Shown: piece by piece, positions 32,144 through 42,819 of the stretch
Numbering within the stretch: position 1 is the first letter of the stretch
Layout: the number at the start of each line of letters is the position of its first letter
Origin: Akanthomyces muscarius
Lineage: Eukaryota; Ascomycota; Sordariomycetes; Hypocreales; Cordycipitaceae
NCBI RefSeq assembly: GCF_028009165.1
Contig: NC_079243.1
Coordinates: 4,836,001-4,900,000 of the forward strand
Length of the DNA stretch: 64,000 nt
Direction of reading: 5' to 3'
Notes under the pieces: model-generated
Told to the model about the DNA's origin: nothing
What the model saw: the letters and a program-made list of their open reading frames with translations, nothing else
The model's database searches: none
Translations under genes and position numbers: made by a program

Positions 32144-34223
32144 ATGAGGCTTGCCCGCTTGCAGCCCCTCAGGGGTGTGCAAGGAAAGCCATTGCAGCGA
32201 CTTTCCACGCCGGCGTGGATCTGCCCCAGCTGCCAGCCGAGTGGCTCGTTGTCGCGTCGCTGGAACAGCTCGGCGCAAACGAAAGAGAAGCCGTTTTACG
32301 TCACGACACCCATTTTCTACGTCAATGCCGGTATGCAAGCTATGCAGCCTAATTGAGAGGCATAGATCTGACTTTTTGCAGCCCCTCACATCGGCCATCT
32401 GTACTGCACCGTCCTCGCCGACGTGGTCAAGCGATGGCAGCAGATCAACGGTAAGGAGGCCTACCTCTGCACCGGCACCGACGAGCACGGCATGAAGATC
32501 CAGCGCGCCGCCGCCAAGGAAGGCATGGACCCGAAATCCTTTTGCGACCTCAATTCCGACAAGTTCCGCAGCCTGACCTACGACGCCGACATCTCCAACG
32601 ACTTCTTCATCCGCACGACCGATCCCGACCACAAGGACGCTGTGGCGCAGTTTTGGCTGCAGCTCAAGTACTCGCTGCCAAAGAAGCTGGGCCTTTACAA
32701 GGGCACGCACGAGGGATGGTACTGCGTCAGCGACGAGTGCTTCTACCCCGAGGATCTGGTGCAGCCCAGCATCGTGCCGCAGACGGGCAAGAAGATTATG
32801 ATCAATGTCGAGTCAGAGAACGAGGTCGAATGGGTCAAGGAGGAGACATGGTTCTTTCCGCTGACCAAGTACAAGGACGCGCTGCTCAGATTTTACGACG
32901 AGAACCCGGACTGGGTCAAGCCGGCGAACCGCATGCAAGAGGTGCGCGACTGGGTTGAGAACCATCTTGAGGACCTTTCCGTTACCAGGCCTGTGTCAAG
33001 GCTCAACTGGGGTGTCTCGGACCCCGAGGATCCGTCGCAGACCATCTACGTCTGGGTCGACGCCCTCATCAACTACATCACAAAAGCTGGCTATGGTACC
33101 AAGTGGCGGACGGCAACCAAGGACATGGGCATCTGGCCGGCGGACCTGCACATCATTGGCAAAGATATTCTGCGCTTCCACGCCATCTACTGGCCTGCGC
33201 TGCTACTGGCCCTTGGCCTCCCTCCCGCCAAGGGTATTCTGTGCCACAATCACTGGACCATGTCCAACCGCAAAATGTCCAAGTCGCTCGGCAATGTCGT
33301 CAACCCCGTCTTTGCCCTCCAGCGCTGGGACGTAGATCCCTTGCGGTACTTTCTCATGCGCAACGGCAATTTTAGCAAGGACATGAGCTACTCTAATGAT
33401 ATTATCGCCGCCATCTATGGAAAGGAACTGCAGGCCAATATTGGCAATCTTTTTTACAGAATTGCCAAACCCAAGGCCGCCGCAGGTTGGTCGACCAAAA
33501 AGGCAGTCGACGCGAGTAATAGCGGCGCTTTCCAGGCTCTCGATACAATTCAAGGCAAAGAAGAGTACGCGCAATTCTTCTCGCTCGAGCCCGTCCTCGC
33601 GCGGACTACAGAGGCCGTTTCCAAAGAAATGGAAGATTACAATACCGGCGGAGCTATCCGCGAAGTATTTGAGCTGCTTAGAGAAGTATGTCACAATTGC
33701 TCTACATGCAAGGATAAATTACTAACAGCTCGGGCAGACGAACCGATTCATCACCGACACGCAGCCGTGGGTGCTAGCCAAGCAAAACCAGGCCCCGTCG
33801 CCGCTGCTTCTAAACTGGGCCATCCATCGCAGTGCCGAGGCCCTCCGCATCGCCGCCATCCTCCTGCAGCCCGTCATGCCAGGCAAGATGTCGCGCCTCC
33901 TCGACGAGATGGGCGTGCAGGCTGAGCGGCGCACCGTGGCGCACGCCAGGCCCGGTGCCGACGACGCCTACGGCACTGCCAACGACGCCCCCTCCAACCA
34001 CGACCGCGCCAACAAGCACCTGACGCTCTTCCCGCCCATGGCCAGCGGCGACGTCTCGGATGCAGAGGTCCTGCGGCAGCTCAAGACGCATCTGGGGAAA
34101 GGGGCGGCCAAGTCCAAGATGAACCAGATGGTGGAGCTGCTGGCCATGGAGGCGAGAATGGGCGAGGCGCAGGTGGCCAGGCTGCTGGAGACGGAGATTC
34201 CCGTGGAGCAGACCCCCAAATAA
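32144..34223 (+). CDS. MSM1: Mitochondrial methionyl-tRNA synthetase
   Basis: Exons 32144-32330, 32382-33685 and 33738-34223 (introns of 51 and 52 nt) give 658 residues. Start: the basic N-terminus (MRLARLQPLRGVQGKPLQRL) is a mitochondrial targeting signal. Class I synthetase motifs are HIGH (65-68; intron 1 falls three residues before it) and KMSKS (360-364). The catalytic Rossmann domain includes TGTDEHGMKIQ, and the anticodon-binding helical domain follows the second intron (TNRFITDTQPWVLAKQ). Four cysteines (CVSDECF region and later) may not form a zinc site, as in bacterial/mitochondrial MetRS. It charges mitochondrial initiator and elongator tRNA-Met. The C-terminal tail beyond residue 590 is long and glycine/alanine-rich. 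Confidence 0.95.
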
Positions 34224-35330
34224 AGTGGAAAGCGGACAAATGTGTAAATTAGTGTAACCATTATAGCATTTACTGCGTCGTGTATGAATAACTAGCTGCT
34301 GATCGCCGCTGCGGCTTGGCTTGGACATAGTTGGAGAGACCAACTTATCCAGTGTATTTCTGTATTGAATTCCCGGGATCAGTAGATCAGGCCGAGACTG
34401 ATACTATCCGGCTCACTGGAATCACGGTGCCCGCATGATCTTGCCTTGGGCAGGCAATCTTCCTGTCCGATCCTAATTGGGCAACTTGCATGCGCTCGCC
34501 TCGTCGTATCTTTCAGCCGGCTCCCCGGCCGCTTTGTCTCACCTTCATTTCGTACCAAGTGCATAACACAACTCCATATAGATGCTCCTCTGAGCCGCAT
34601 CTATACTGTTTGCTTTTCTAACCACATCTACTTACTCACTGTTCCTTCTGCGGCTCCGATTCCGTTAGTGTGATGTACATTTTTACCGAGTCTCGTGCTC
34701 GCATTGTCCAGCTCGCCAAGCGCTTCTCGGACGCTTGGGATCAACTTTGGGGTAATACCACCTGAAAGAGGCAAAGAGGCAAGGCGCCGGCCCGCTAAAT
34801 AACACCGGAGTTTAGCGCATCCGATCACTAGCAGGGGCACCCTAGTCCGTTCAAAGGTTCGCGCATAGACTAGTCGATCTAGCTGCAGCAGCGGCTGACC
34901 GCCATGATTGCACACACCACACGCACTGTTCGCCCAAGTGTCATTACCCGGCGAAAGGGCTCGCGACTAACAGCATCTAGCCAATCTAACTACCAGCACG
35001 GCACAGCAGAGCTGTGAACTGCCGTCTCCTCAGCACCTAGTACTAGCTGGTTCCTACTGTTCTCGACCCCTGCTGCAACCCGCGTCACCGTCATAATGCG
35101 GGGGTTGCATCCCCTTTGTCCGAAGTTGATCGATGGAAAGCAGTCTGGCAATATTCCATTCCGCACACTGTCTGCATGTTCGGAAACCCGCGTCTTTTCA
35201 TTGGTGGAAGGCTTTTGTAATGTCTCACTTTGTCATGAGTATATAACAGTTCCTCTGTCCATGGGCAGTCGCGGAGCCTCTTATACGCTGCCATCTTTTG
35301 ACTTTGCAAATTTTAGTATAAGCAGACAAG
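34224..35330. other. Intergenic, no gene seen
   Basis: About 1.1 kb between the MetRS stop and the peroxygenase ATG. It contains the peroxygenase TATA box at 35240-35246. Short open frames on both strands lack coding features. Confidence 0.5.
35240..35246 (+). promoter_or_regulatory. TATA box of the heme-thiolate peroxidase gene
   Basis: TATATAA, 85-91 nt upstream of ATG 35331. Confidence 0.65.
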
Positions 35331-36790
35331 ATGAAATATTCAATCCTCCACCTTGCTCTTGCGGAGGCCGTCTTGGCTTTCCCTGGCATGGAAGCTCGTA
35401 TGTTTGCCATTATGCATAATACGTTCAGTGCTAACAACAACCTCCAGCAAACGCTGATAAACGTCAAGCTGTTCCGCCAGTTGCCCCATTCCCAGAGTAC
35501 CCTGGCCTCCCTAACCAGGCCCTGTTCAACGAGTTTGATGCTGGTGAACAACTCGTTGACGTGCATGGCGAGCATGAGTACCGAGACCCGCAGCCGGGTG
35601 ACATCCGCGGTCCTTGTCCCGGTCTGAATGCTGCCGCGAACCATGGCTATCTACCCCGTGATGGCATTGCTACATATGCAACAATCAACAAAGGGCTTTG
35701 GGAAGCGTACGGCCTTGACCAAACTGCCACTCAGTTCCTCCAGCAGACGACAACTTTGTTCGACGGTGACCCGCTCTCCCAGAGGTGGTCTATTGGATAC
35801 GCCTCGGACAAGGTTAGCCTCTTGGGACCATTGGCCGGAGCCCTTCTCGGAACACCCACTGGTATATGTGCATGTAAGTTATATATACGCAGCTTGACTC
35901 TCTCGACTTAAACTAACGTTCTTGCACCAGATGGCCACTCCAAGTCCGAGAATGACGCCTCCATCACTCGTGGCGACTTTCTTGCACCCGAGGATAATTC
36001 CAATTGCGCATCATACCCCAAGTTCTACCAAGAGCTTCTTGATCTCTCCGAAAAGCGCGCGAATGGGCTGATCACCGCCCCCGTCCTCGCCGAGCACCAG
36101 CACAACCGCAAGATGTTTTCCGAAGCCAACAACCCAAACTATTTCTCGCCCGTGTTTGGAGGAGTCGCCTTCACGCCTGCTGCGCATACCTTTGTCTGGG
36201 CCCTGATGGCCAACCACTCTGCCCAGAACCCGCGCGGTTTCCTCGAGCACAGCGTTCTCGATGCCTTCTTCTCGTATAGCGTTCAGCCTGACGGATCTCG
36301 AAAGTACGAGTACGGCAAGGACAGAATCCCCGAGAACTGGTACCGCCGCAGCCACAAGAATCCATGGACCCTCCCCGATATTCTTCTCGGCGTTGCCTCG
36401 CAATGTCTTGCCTTCCCATCCACCTGCAAGGTCGGAGGCAATACCGGAGAGGTCAATTCATTTGACGGTGTAGACCTTGGAGACATTTCCGGCGGTCTGA
36501 TCAACGCTCTTACGGATCTGCAGGATCCGGCCCGCCTCGCGTGCTTCATTGGGCAGAACATCCAGGCTGAAGCTCCTTCGTCCCTGGAGAAGATCTTCAC
36601 TGGTGCGCTGCTCAAGGAAGCTTTGGGCCTGGTCGGCCCGATTATCGACATGCTGGGAACATGTCCCAACTTGCCCGCTGGAAAATCGGTCAATCAGTAT
36701 GGAAACAAGTACCCGGGAGCGCAAAAGAAAATGGGTGACCGAGGTTACACTGCAAAGGACAGCAATGGATATCCTGCGGGGGCTCCTTAG
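35331..36790 (+). CDS. Secreted heme-thiolate peroxidase / unspecific peroxygenase-like protein
   Basis: Exons 35331-35397, 35448-35873 and 35931-36790 (introns of 50 and 57 nt; CTAAC branch site in the second) give 450 residues. A signal peptide (MKYSILHLALAEAVLAFPG) is followed by a dibasic KR at 27-28, a possible Kex2 processing site. The family hallmark is GPCPGLNAAANHGYLPRDG: Cys79 of the PCP motif would be the axial thiolate of the heme, and NHGYLPRDG is the conserved helix. The acid-base motif is E171-N-D, where relatives have E-H-D or E-G-D, followed by ASITRGD. The enzyme would use hydrogen peroxide to oxygenate or halogenate organic compounds outside the cell. At 450 residues it resembles long rather than short members. 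Confidence 0.9.
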
Positions 36791-38639
36791 AGCGGAAGCA
36801 ATCATTATGTACAACACCAGTGTGACTTGCCCGAGACACTCATGGTGTACAGACCATTAGCGCACCTAGCATCCACAGGTTGCAGAGCGTCCTTTCTCGC
36901 CTCCTCAAGCCACAACTACTCCATAGTATAATATCTGTTAATCTACGTTAAAACTGGTTGGGGCGTCGCATATGTACTTGATGAATATTATGCACTGTGA
37001 TGTGACCACTAAAACACATTGTCGTGTTAAGAGGCGGCTAAAGCACCTTGAATGCCATGATGCCTTGATTTTGATTCAAAGTTAGCGATCGGAGAAAGGT
37101 TCACCAGAAGCGAGTCATCCTCAAAACAATAGTTTTGTTCCTCAACTCCATAGGAGGCAAATAAGACTGAAATTTTGAAATCGCTCTATTATTCTTGTAG
37201 CATCTATTTTGGTTGCGTTGCTGAGCCGAAGCCATGGTGGTCTGAACTACAGGGTATCTGGCGGGAGCGCCCGAGTCCCGCCCCGGTGTGCCGATCGACG
37301 CGTTGGGGCAGCCTACTGAGAAAGGGACAGCAGTATTCGACGGGGTGATCAGGATGCTATGAACGAAGGGAAGCAGGCGAATAAGCGCATTCCGCGGGCA
37401 TCATCCACGGGTTCAGATATGACATCTACGAAGGGCGCTGGAAGCAAAGACACAGTGCTGGACAAACTGAAGGATCTCAAGGAAGCGTCCCTAAAGCAAC
37501 ATTTGCCAGTGACAGCCCGAAATCGAGTGATAATCATACGCTCGTGGTGCAACGGCGACCAACGTGTCTGAGCTGCTGTTCTGCACTGACAATGTTTCAC
37601 GGGTACCAGCAGTTGAATAGCCAGGTGCGATTCGAACAGCTCTGGAAAATGACGTCCGAATGGAGAGAAACTACCAGCCTGGCGACACCGGGCTGGCACC
37701 AGAGGTACTAACACAACTCGAAGCTTCAAAATCCTAAGCTGAGATGGAATTGTTCTTCCCAGGTTATCAAAGGTGCTGTAGAGAAGACACTGCCACATGA
37801 TGTTCGATTTCTGAGGGAAGCGCTCTGTACCAGTTACCCAATCAAGATCGATGGCGTCCACGGATCGGCGAGTCTGGACGAATGGAGCAATAAGACAGTG
37901 GCGATGAGACAAAGCTGAAAGCATTCAACTCACCGCTGGGTGAGGAAAATAATTTGTTTCAACCGGGAAATGGACCACAAGCGACTGGCTTAGAGTTAAG
38001 ACCTTGGCCGGATGCCTTAGGGTCGTATCGATTTGAGCACACTGAAGTGCGCCGCGTTGAGTAATTTATATCGAAGTAGTGAAGATAAAGGCGCCTTGCC
38101 GTAAGAGGCATGATTAATCCAAGGTCAAGTTTTTTCGATGAAATGATGGGAGGGTCCATGATCCGGAGATTAATGTGAGCCTAATTCACCTTTTGCAGCT
38201 TGTGGCCATGCGGGCGTACAAGACTGGCAATGCGCGTGTTGATCAAATTTAAATCAAGCCACGGCGAGGGATTTTGCGACACATACAGCCCAGTAGGCAA
38301 GCGTTCCGGGCACTATTGGCCAGTTTGAAGTAGTAGACCGTGATGCGTTTTCTTGCGTTGTGAACCACCTGTCTCACTAAAACAACACCCACTAGCGCTC
38401 AAAAGCAAAATATCCAAGACAGAAAAACAACCCTGCGCTTTTCGGCGCAAGAAATGAGGAGAGAGCAAAAGATATAGGAAACGTGGGTGAAATAGAGGAA
38501 CTTATATTTAATCAGACAACCCCGCGCCACCCTGTTCTATTTTCATTCCCAACCTGCACAGCCTAGTTTCTCCATCAATAGGCCACAACTCACGTCGACA
38601 TCACAACCAGTTTGCCTCGAAGCGCAGTCCTTAACAAAA
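36791..38639. other. Intergenic with coding-like debris
   Basis: About 1.85 kb. Between 37359 and 37917 three plus-strand frames look coding-like: 37359-37571, about 37594-37718, and 37762-37917 (includes GAVEKTLPHDVRFLREAL). A possible 58-nt intron (GTACTA to TTCCCAG) sits between the last two, but the phase does not join. The minus strand is open over 37349-37924 too. It may be a broken gene; no model is supported. Confidence 0.4.
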
Positions 38640-39626
38640 ATGCATTTCACTATCCTTGCCCTGTTGGCCTTTTCTTATAATTTTGTCTGCATCGGTGCGG
38701 CCCGATTCACAGTCCCTGTACATTTTTCAGTGTTCCATGACCAGAACAATCAGGCGGATGGGAACTTTCCCGTGAGTAGCTATCAATCATTTTTGTATAC
38801 CAACTAACATAAATAGGACGGTGTGTTGCAGCAGCAAATGCAGGTGCTGAACTCTTTTACTCAGCAAATCGGCCTCACTTTCCAAATAGCATCAGTGAGA
38901 CGGATTCCAGTGCCGTACAATGTTCTCCACGGCTCGCATGCTGGGAACAATGTCGAGAGAAACTTGAAGCAGTATCGCCAAGGGAACGTACAGGCGCTTA
39001 ACATTTACACCGTTGGATCTAATCCTAACGGAGGATCAACCGTGGGTGATTTCATTTAGTTTGTTGCCATTCTTTGCGTGCACTAACTCGACAAGCAGAG
39101 CGCTACATTTCCACAGGATTACAACAGCGACCCCCGAAACGACGGCATTGTGATTGACTACGGGTTCCTCCCCGGCGGCCGTTATTCGGGCTACAATACT
39201 GGCAAAGCACTTGTTCGTGAAGTAGGACACTGGGCAGGTACGTTATTCACAACGGCGCTTCTGTCGGCGCACCCCTGATTAAGAATGGTGAGATGAGAAT
39301 GAATATCTGACAACTTTCAAGGTCTCTTTAACACTTATGACGGCGGCTGTGGTGGTAACGGAGACGGGGTTGACGATACCCCAGCCGAGTTACCTGGAGC
39401 AAGTGGATGCCCCGCAGGTCGCGATAGTTGCCCTAACAAACCAGGCGTCGATCCAATTCACAACATGATGGACAGTACAGATGAGTAAGTGAAGACTGCT
39501 TCGCTTTCGTATACCGAGAATATTTGCTGACGTGTAAAAAGCAACTGCCGAGTGAGATTTACGCCTGGCCAGTATAGTCGGATGGCGCGAATGCTCTCCC
39601 AGTATCGTGGGATTAACTTGGGCTGA
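38640..39626 (+). CDS. Secreted M43-type (pappalysin-like) metalloprotease relative with altered zinc site
   Basis: Exons 38640-38771, 38817-39041, 39099-39237, 39322-39484 and 39542-39626 (introns of 45-84 nt, all GT/AG, phases fit) give 247 residues. A signal peptide ([21 protein letters not shown]) is followed by the family pattern [23 protein letters not shown] and [11 protein letters not shown]. The zinc motif HEXXHXXGXXH normally reads HEVGHWLGLYH; here it reads R159-E-V-G-H163-W-A-G166-L-F-N169. The first and third zinc-binding histidines are thus Arg and Asn, so catalysis is probably lost. The disulfide-rich [14 protein letters not shown] region and the Met-turn-like HNMMDSTD follow. 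At 247 residues it lacks a long propeptide. It may be a degenerate enzyme or a binding decoy. Confidence 0.85.
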
Positions 39627-40159
39627 GTTTTCCGCACAGTTACTCGGCGAATTGGAGGCAGAGCGCCAGGGTTGAAGTGGAGTATGTACCGGTCGCTGAC
39701 AATGGCCGTATGTATAATGGTAGCAGCTGAAAGGATATGTGGCTGGATTCGCAGCTTCTGCTTGCAATGTCCAGGGAAAGTGACGCGATGAGTTGAAAGT
39801 AGGGTTTCCAATTAAATAAATAAAAATTTGCCCACTCTAAATGATGTGAAATCGGCATGAGCTGAATGGAGTCGGTGGAAGAAAGTCCCGAGCTTACGAC
39901 CTGTGTCTACCTCTTGTCCATCGCTGATCACAGGTTAACAACTCGAGCAATATTTAATTTCTCGCGGCTATGCGCAATTAACTTGTGACAGCGGTGCTTT
40001 ATGATATGGAAAAGGTGGCGTGCGCCTAGTTAGTCAGCATGGGGGTTCTGTATTGGCTACCTACAGGGGCTGGCAGAAAGGGTTTCGTCGCGTAGCCTGT
40101 GATCATCGAAGGCTCACAACAAGGACGAGACTACAGCACTGCAGCCCTGATATTATCGC
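39627..40159. other. Intergenic, upstream of the HET-domain gene
   Basis: About 530 nt. No coding signal or repeat is seen. Confidence 0.5.
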
Positions 40160-42337
40160 ATGTGCTATTCGATAACGTCTCTGGAAAGGATGTCTGCGAC
40201 AAATGAGTATCAATATACTCCATTAGACGATGCCAGCGCGCAGATTCGTATTCTCAAAATTGAATTTGACATCAAGGCATTAGCTGATCATGAAAACTGT
40301 CGTCCTCTAGCAGCGACGATGAAAACCTACCAATTGCCAAAGGCCAAACTCTCTCGCACGCGACGGCTTATCCAATTCGCGCAGCTCCCGGCATTTCACG
40401 CTCTATCGTATGTATGGGGGGCTCCGCGGCGGACTCACCATATTTTGATCGACAACCAATTGCTTTACATTACGGAAAATCTCTATCTAGCCCTTCGAGA
40501 CTTTCAAAGGCAGTCTGTAGCTCATGCGTATGTATGGGCCGACGCTATTTGTATCAATCAGGCTGATTTGGCTGAGCGGTCTGCACAAGTTCTCCTGATG
40601 GGTGAAATATACCATACTGCCTTTTCTGTGCAGATATGGATCGGCCCGAGCACTGCAGATGGCAAAAGGTGCCTCAAATTTATGTCAAAATTGGCCGGGT
40701 ATTCTTGGGACGATGACATCCCCGATGAGGACAGCGAGGAGCTTTTTGGCAAAGCCGTGGCGATTCCAGCGGCCGCCATTCTAAATGTTGGGCACAAATT
40801 TGCAAAAGGACTCTTTGACGTGGTTGATGTAATAGATCCGAAAGCTCGTCATGACAAGGCCAAAATAGTCCTTGAATCGGACTGGAATCAGAAGGCTATG
40901 AGCCGCTTGTCGAAATGGCAACCTGGAGATAAGAGACTGCAGAAGGTGGAAGGTGAAAGCTTCTCCGAGATGGCAGCTCTGATAGACCTCACCTTTATCC
41001 AGCAATGCAGCTGGTTTGAGAGGATGTGGGTTGTGCAGGAGCTTGGAGTCGCCGATCTTGCCGATATCATCTACGGGGGTTCATCCTTGCCTTGGGATGA
41101 ATTTCTTCAAGTGTTATATTATCTGCATTACTCGTGCAAGTTACCTTTGCTCAACATCCAAATCTTGACAAGGTTGGAGAAGATTCGACAAGGCTGGGTT
41201 GAGTCCCAGCGGTTTCCTCTCTATACGCTGATCCGGAATTTGAGCTACAGGCAAGCGTCGGACCCCAGAGACAAAATCTATGCTTTATATGGCCTAATGG
41301 GGGACCAAATGAATGATTTACTGCAACCTGACTATACGAAACCTATAGCAGAGATCTTTGCTGCTACAACGCAATATTTCATCCTGCAAAACAAGTCGCT
41401 AGATCCGATCTGTGGTTGGCAGACTCAAGGTCGTCACGATCTACCGTCATGGATTCCGGACTATTCTCTCGATCAAACGAAGGCTGGAATCTCATTTATT
41501 GGCGATTATGGCAAACGTGGTCTATTTTCATCTTCCGGCTATGCAGAGCAAGGCAACTACGACATAGGCACTTCTCCACTGCAAGATTGGAGCACACTAC
41601 CTGTCACCGCACTCTGTCTTGACTCGATATCCATTATTTCACCCCGTTGCCTCGAGAATTTAGGATTCAGCGCCGCTGAGCGGATTTGGAGCACAACAAT
41701 TCTTGGAGCCGGACATCTTTTCCAACAGAATATCGAAGATCTTGAATCCTCTGTTGGTGCGATTTCCGATGCTGTCCACAGGTATGGGAAGTACTGGGAG
41801 TTGGCACAACCTGTACGATTAGTAACTCCGCCCTCGAATCCCATCGGCAACACGACACTAGCGGCCATGGTCACCGAACACAAGGAGCTCAAATTCGACA
41901 AAATACACCATGGCAACAACAGTGATTTCATTGAAACATACATGCATTCCCTTCTCTGCGGCAGCATCACACCGACAACAAGAGTTGACCACAAAGACAC
42001 TGAAGTTATTGCGACTCTCAATGTACCAGAAGCTCCACTGACATCAGATGAAGATCCGGTCTGGCTCATCTGCGAAGCATTCGACAAGGGGATGAAGAAT
42101 AGGGTTCTAGCCGTTACCAGCAAAGGCTCAATATGTGTCCTTCCAGAAGAAGCGCAGGAAAACGACGTCGTCTGCGTAATATACGGCTGTAGCGTCCCTG
42201 TGCTTCTACGAAAGACGCTGAATGCGACATCTTACATGTTCGTGGGAGCCTGCTACATGTATGGTTTCATGGATGGAGAAGCTATAGCTATGCAAAGAAG
42301 TGGAACGTTCGTAGAAGAGAAAATCAATCTAGTTTAG
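40160..42337 (+). CDS. Heterokaryon-incompatibility (HET) domain protein
   Basis: Single exon, 725 residues. HET motifs in order are FHALSYVWG (about 77-85), AYVWADAICINQADLAERSAQV (about 121-142) and IWIGPS (about 156-161), the three blocks that define the domain. The rest is about 400 residues of non-repetitive sequence, with FERMWVVQELGVAD and the short SDPRDKIYALYGL block that often follows HET. No NACHT, ankyrin or WD repeats are visible. HET proteins act in non-self recognition and can trigger cell death in fused hyphae; many family members have unknown partners. Met11 (40190) is an alternative start. Confidence 0.93.
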   Translation: MCYSITSLERMSATNEYQYTPLDDASAQIRILKIEFDIKALADHENCRPLAATMKTYQLPKAKLSRTRRLIQFAQLPAFHALSYVWGAPRRTHHILIDNQLLYITENLYLALRDFQRQSVAHAYVWADAICINQADLAERSAQVLLMGEIYHTAFSVQIWIGPSTADGKRCLKFMSKLAGYSWDDDIPDEDSEELFGKAVAIPAAAILNVGHKFAKGLFDVVDVIDPKARHDKAKIVLESDWNQKAMSRLSKWQPGDKRLQKVEGESFSEMAALIDLTFIQQCSWFERMWVVQELGVADLADIIYGGSSLPWDEFLQVLYYLHYSCKLPLLNIQILTRLEKIRQGWVESQRFPLYTLIRNLSYRQASDPRDKIYALYGLMGDQMNDLLQPDYTKPIAEIFAATTQYFILQNKSLDPICGWQTQGRHDLPSWIPDYSLDQTKAGISFIGDYGKRGLFSSSGYAEQGNYDIGTSPLQDWSTLPVTALCLDSISIISPRCLENLGFSAAERIWSTTILGAGHLFQQNIEDLESSVGAISDAVHRYGKYWELAQPVRLVTPPSNPIGNTTLAAMVTEHKELKFDKIHHGNNSDFIETYMHSLLCGSITPTTRVDHKDTEVIATLNVPEAPLTSDEDPVWLICEAFDKGMKNRVLAVTSKGSICVLPEEAQENDVVCVIYGCSVPVLLRKTLNATSYMFVGACYMYGFMDGEAIAMQRSGTFVEEKINLV

Positions 42338-42819
42338 TTAATTTAGCTATTGTATTTCCTTTAACAACTACTGAACGACTGCGAGTGGCAAACAGTTAAT
42401 CAGTAACTCACATTCTCCTGTGGCCGCCCATAGCGCATCGGAGCCTCCAGCTCCTCTGGACTATAGCAATCGCAGTACATGACTACTTCTTTCTCCGACA
42501 CCCAATCTACGGTCTCATGTTATACTATGCTCTCTCTCTCGTCACAATCAGCAAGAAATGGGACCTCTATGGAGCAAAAGCCTTCTTTTGGGAGCGCGTC
42601 TAAGCGAATACGGCTTACCACTACTATAGGGAGGGCTGCACGACGAGGCTAGAGTCGTCGTAAGGGTACAAGGATAGTAGCCATGTGCTGTCGCGTAGGA
42701 CTACTGCTACTACTAGACAGGTGTAGACTTTTGACATATAGTTATACCGTGGAAATTTGAGTACCATGGCTATACTTCTGCTGGCATAGATAACTAATCT
42801 ACCCAATTGCCTGTGCCAG
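42338..42819. other. Convergent 3' intergenic region
   Basis: About 480 nt between the HET and GH54 stops, with repetitive CTACTACTAC-like words near 42690-42715. No gene is seen. Confidence 0.45.

Noticed and set aside
32117..32710. 197-codon minus-strand frame
   Set aside because: It is antisense to the MetRS gene with its HIGH motif and targeting signal.
37622..37652. tRNA-like B-box (GTTCGAATC on the minus strand)
   Set aside because: The neighbouring bases do not form a T-stem and no matching A-box or acceptor stem is seen.
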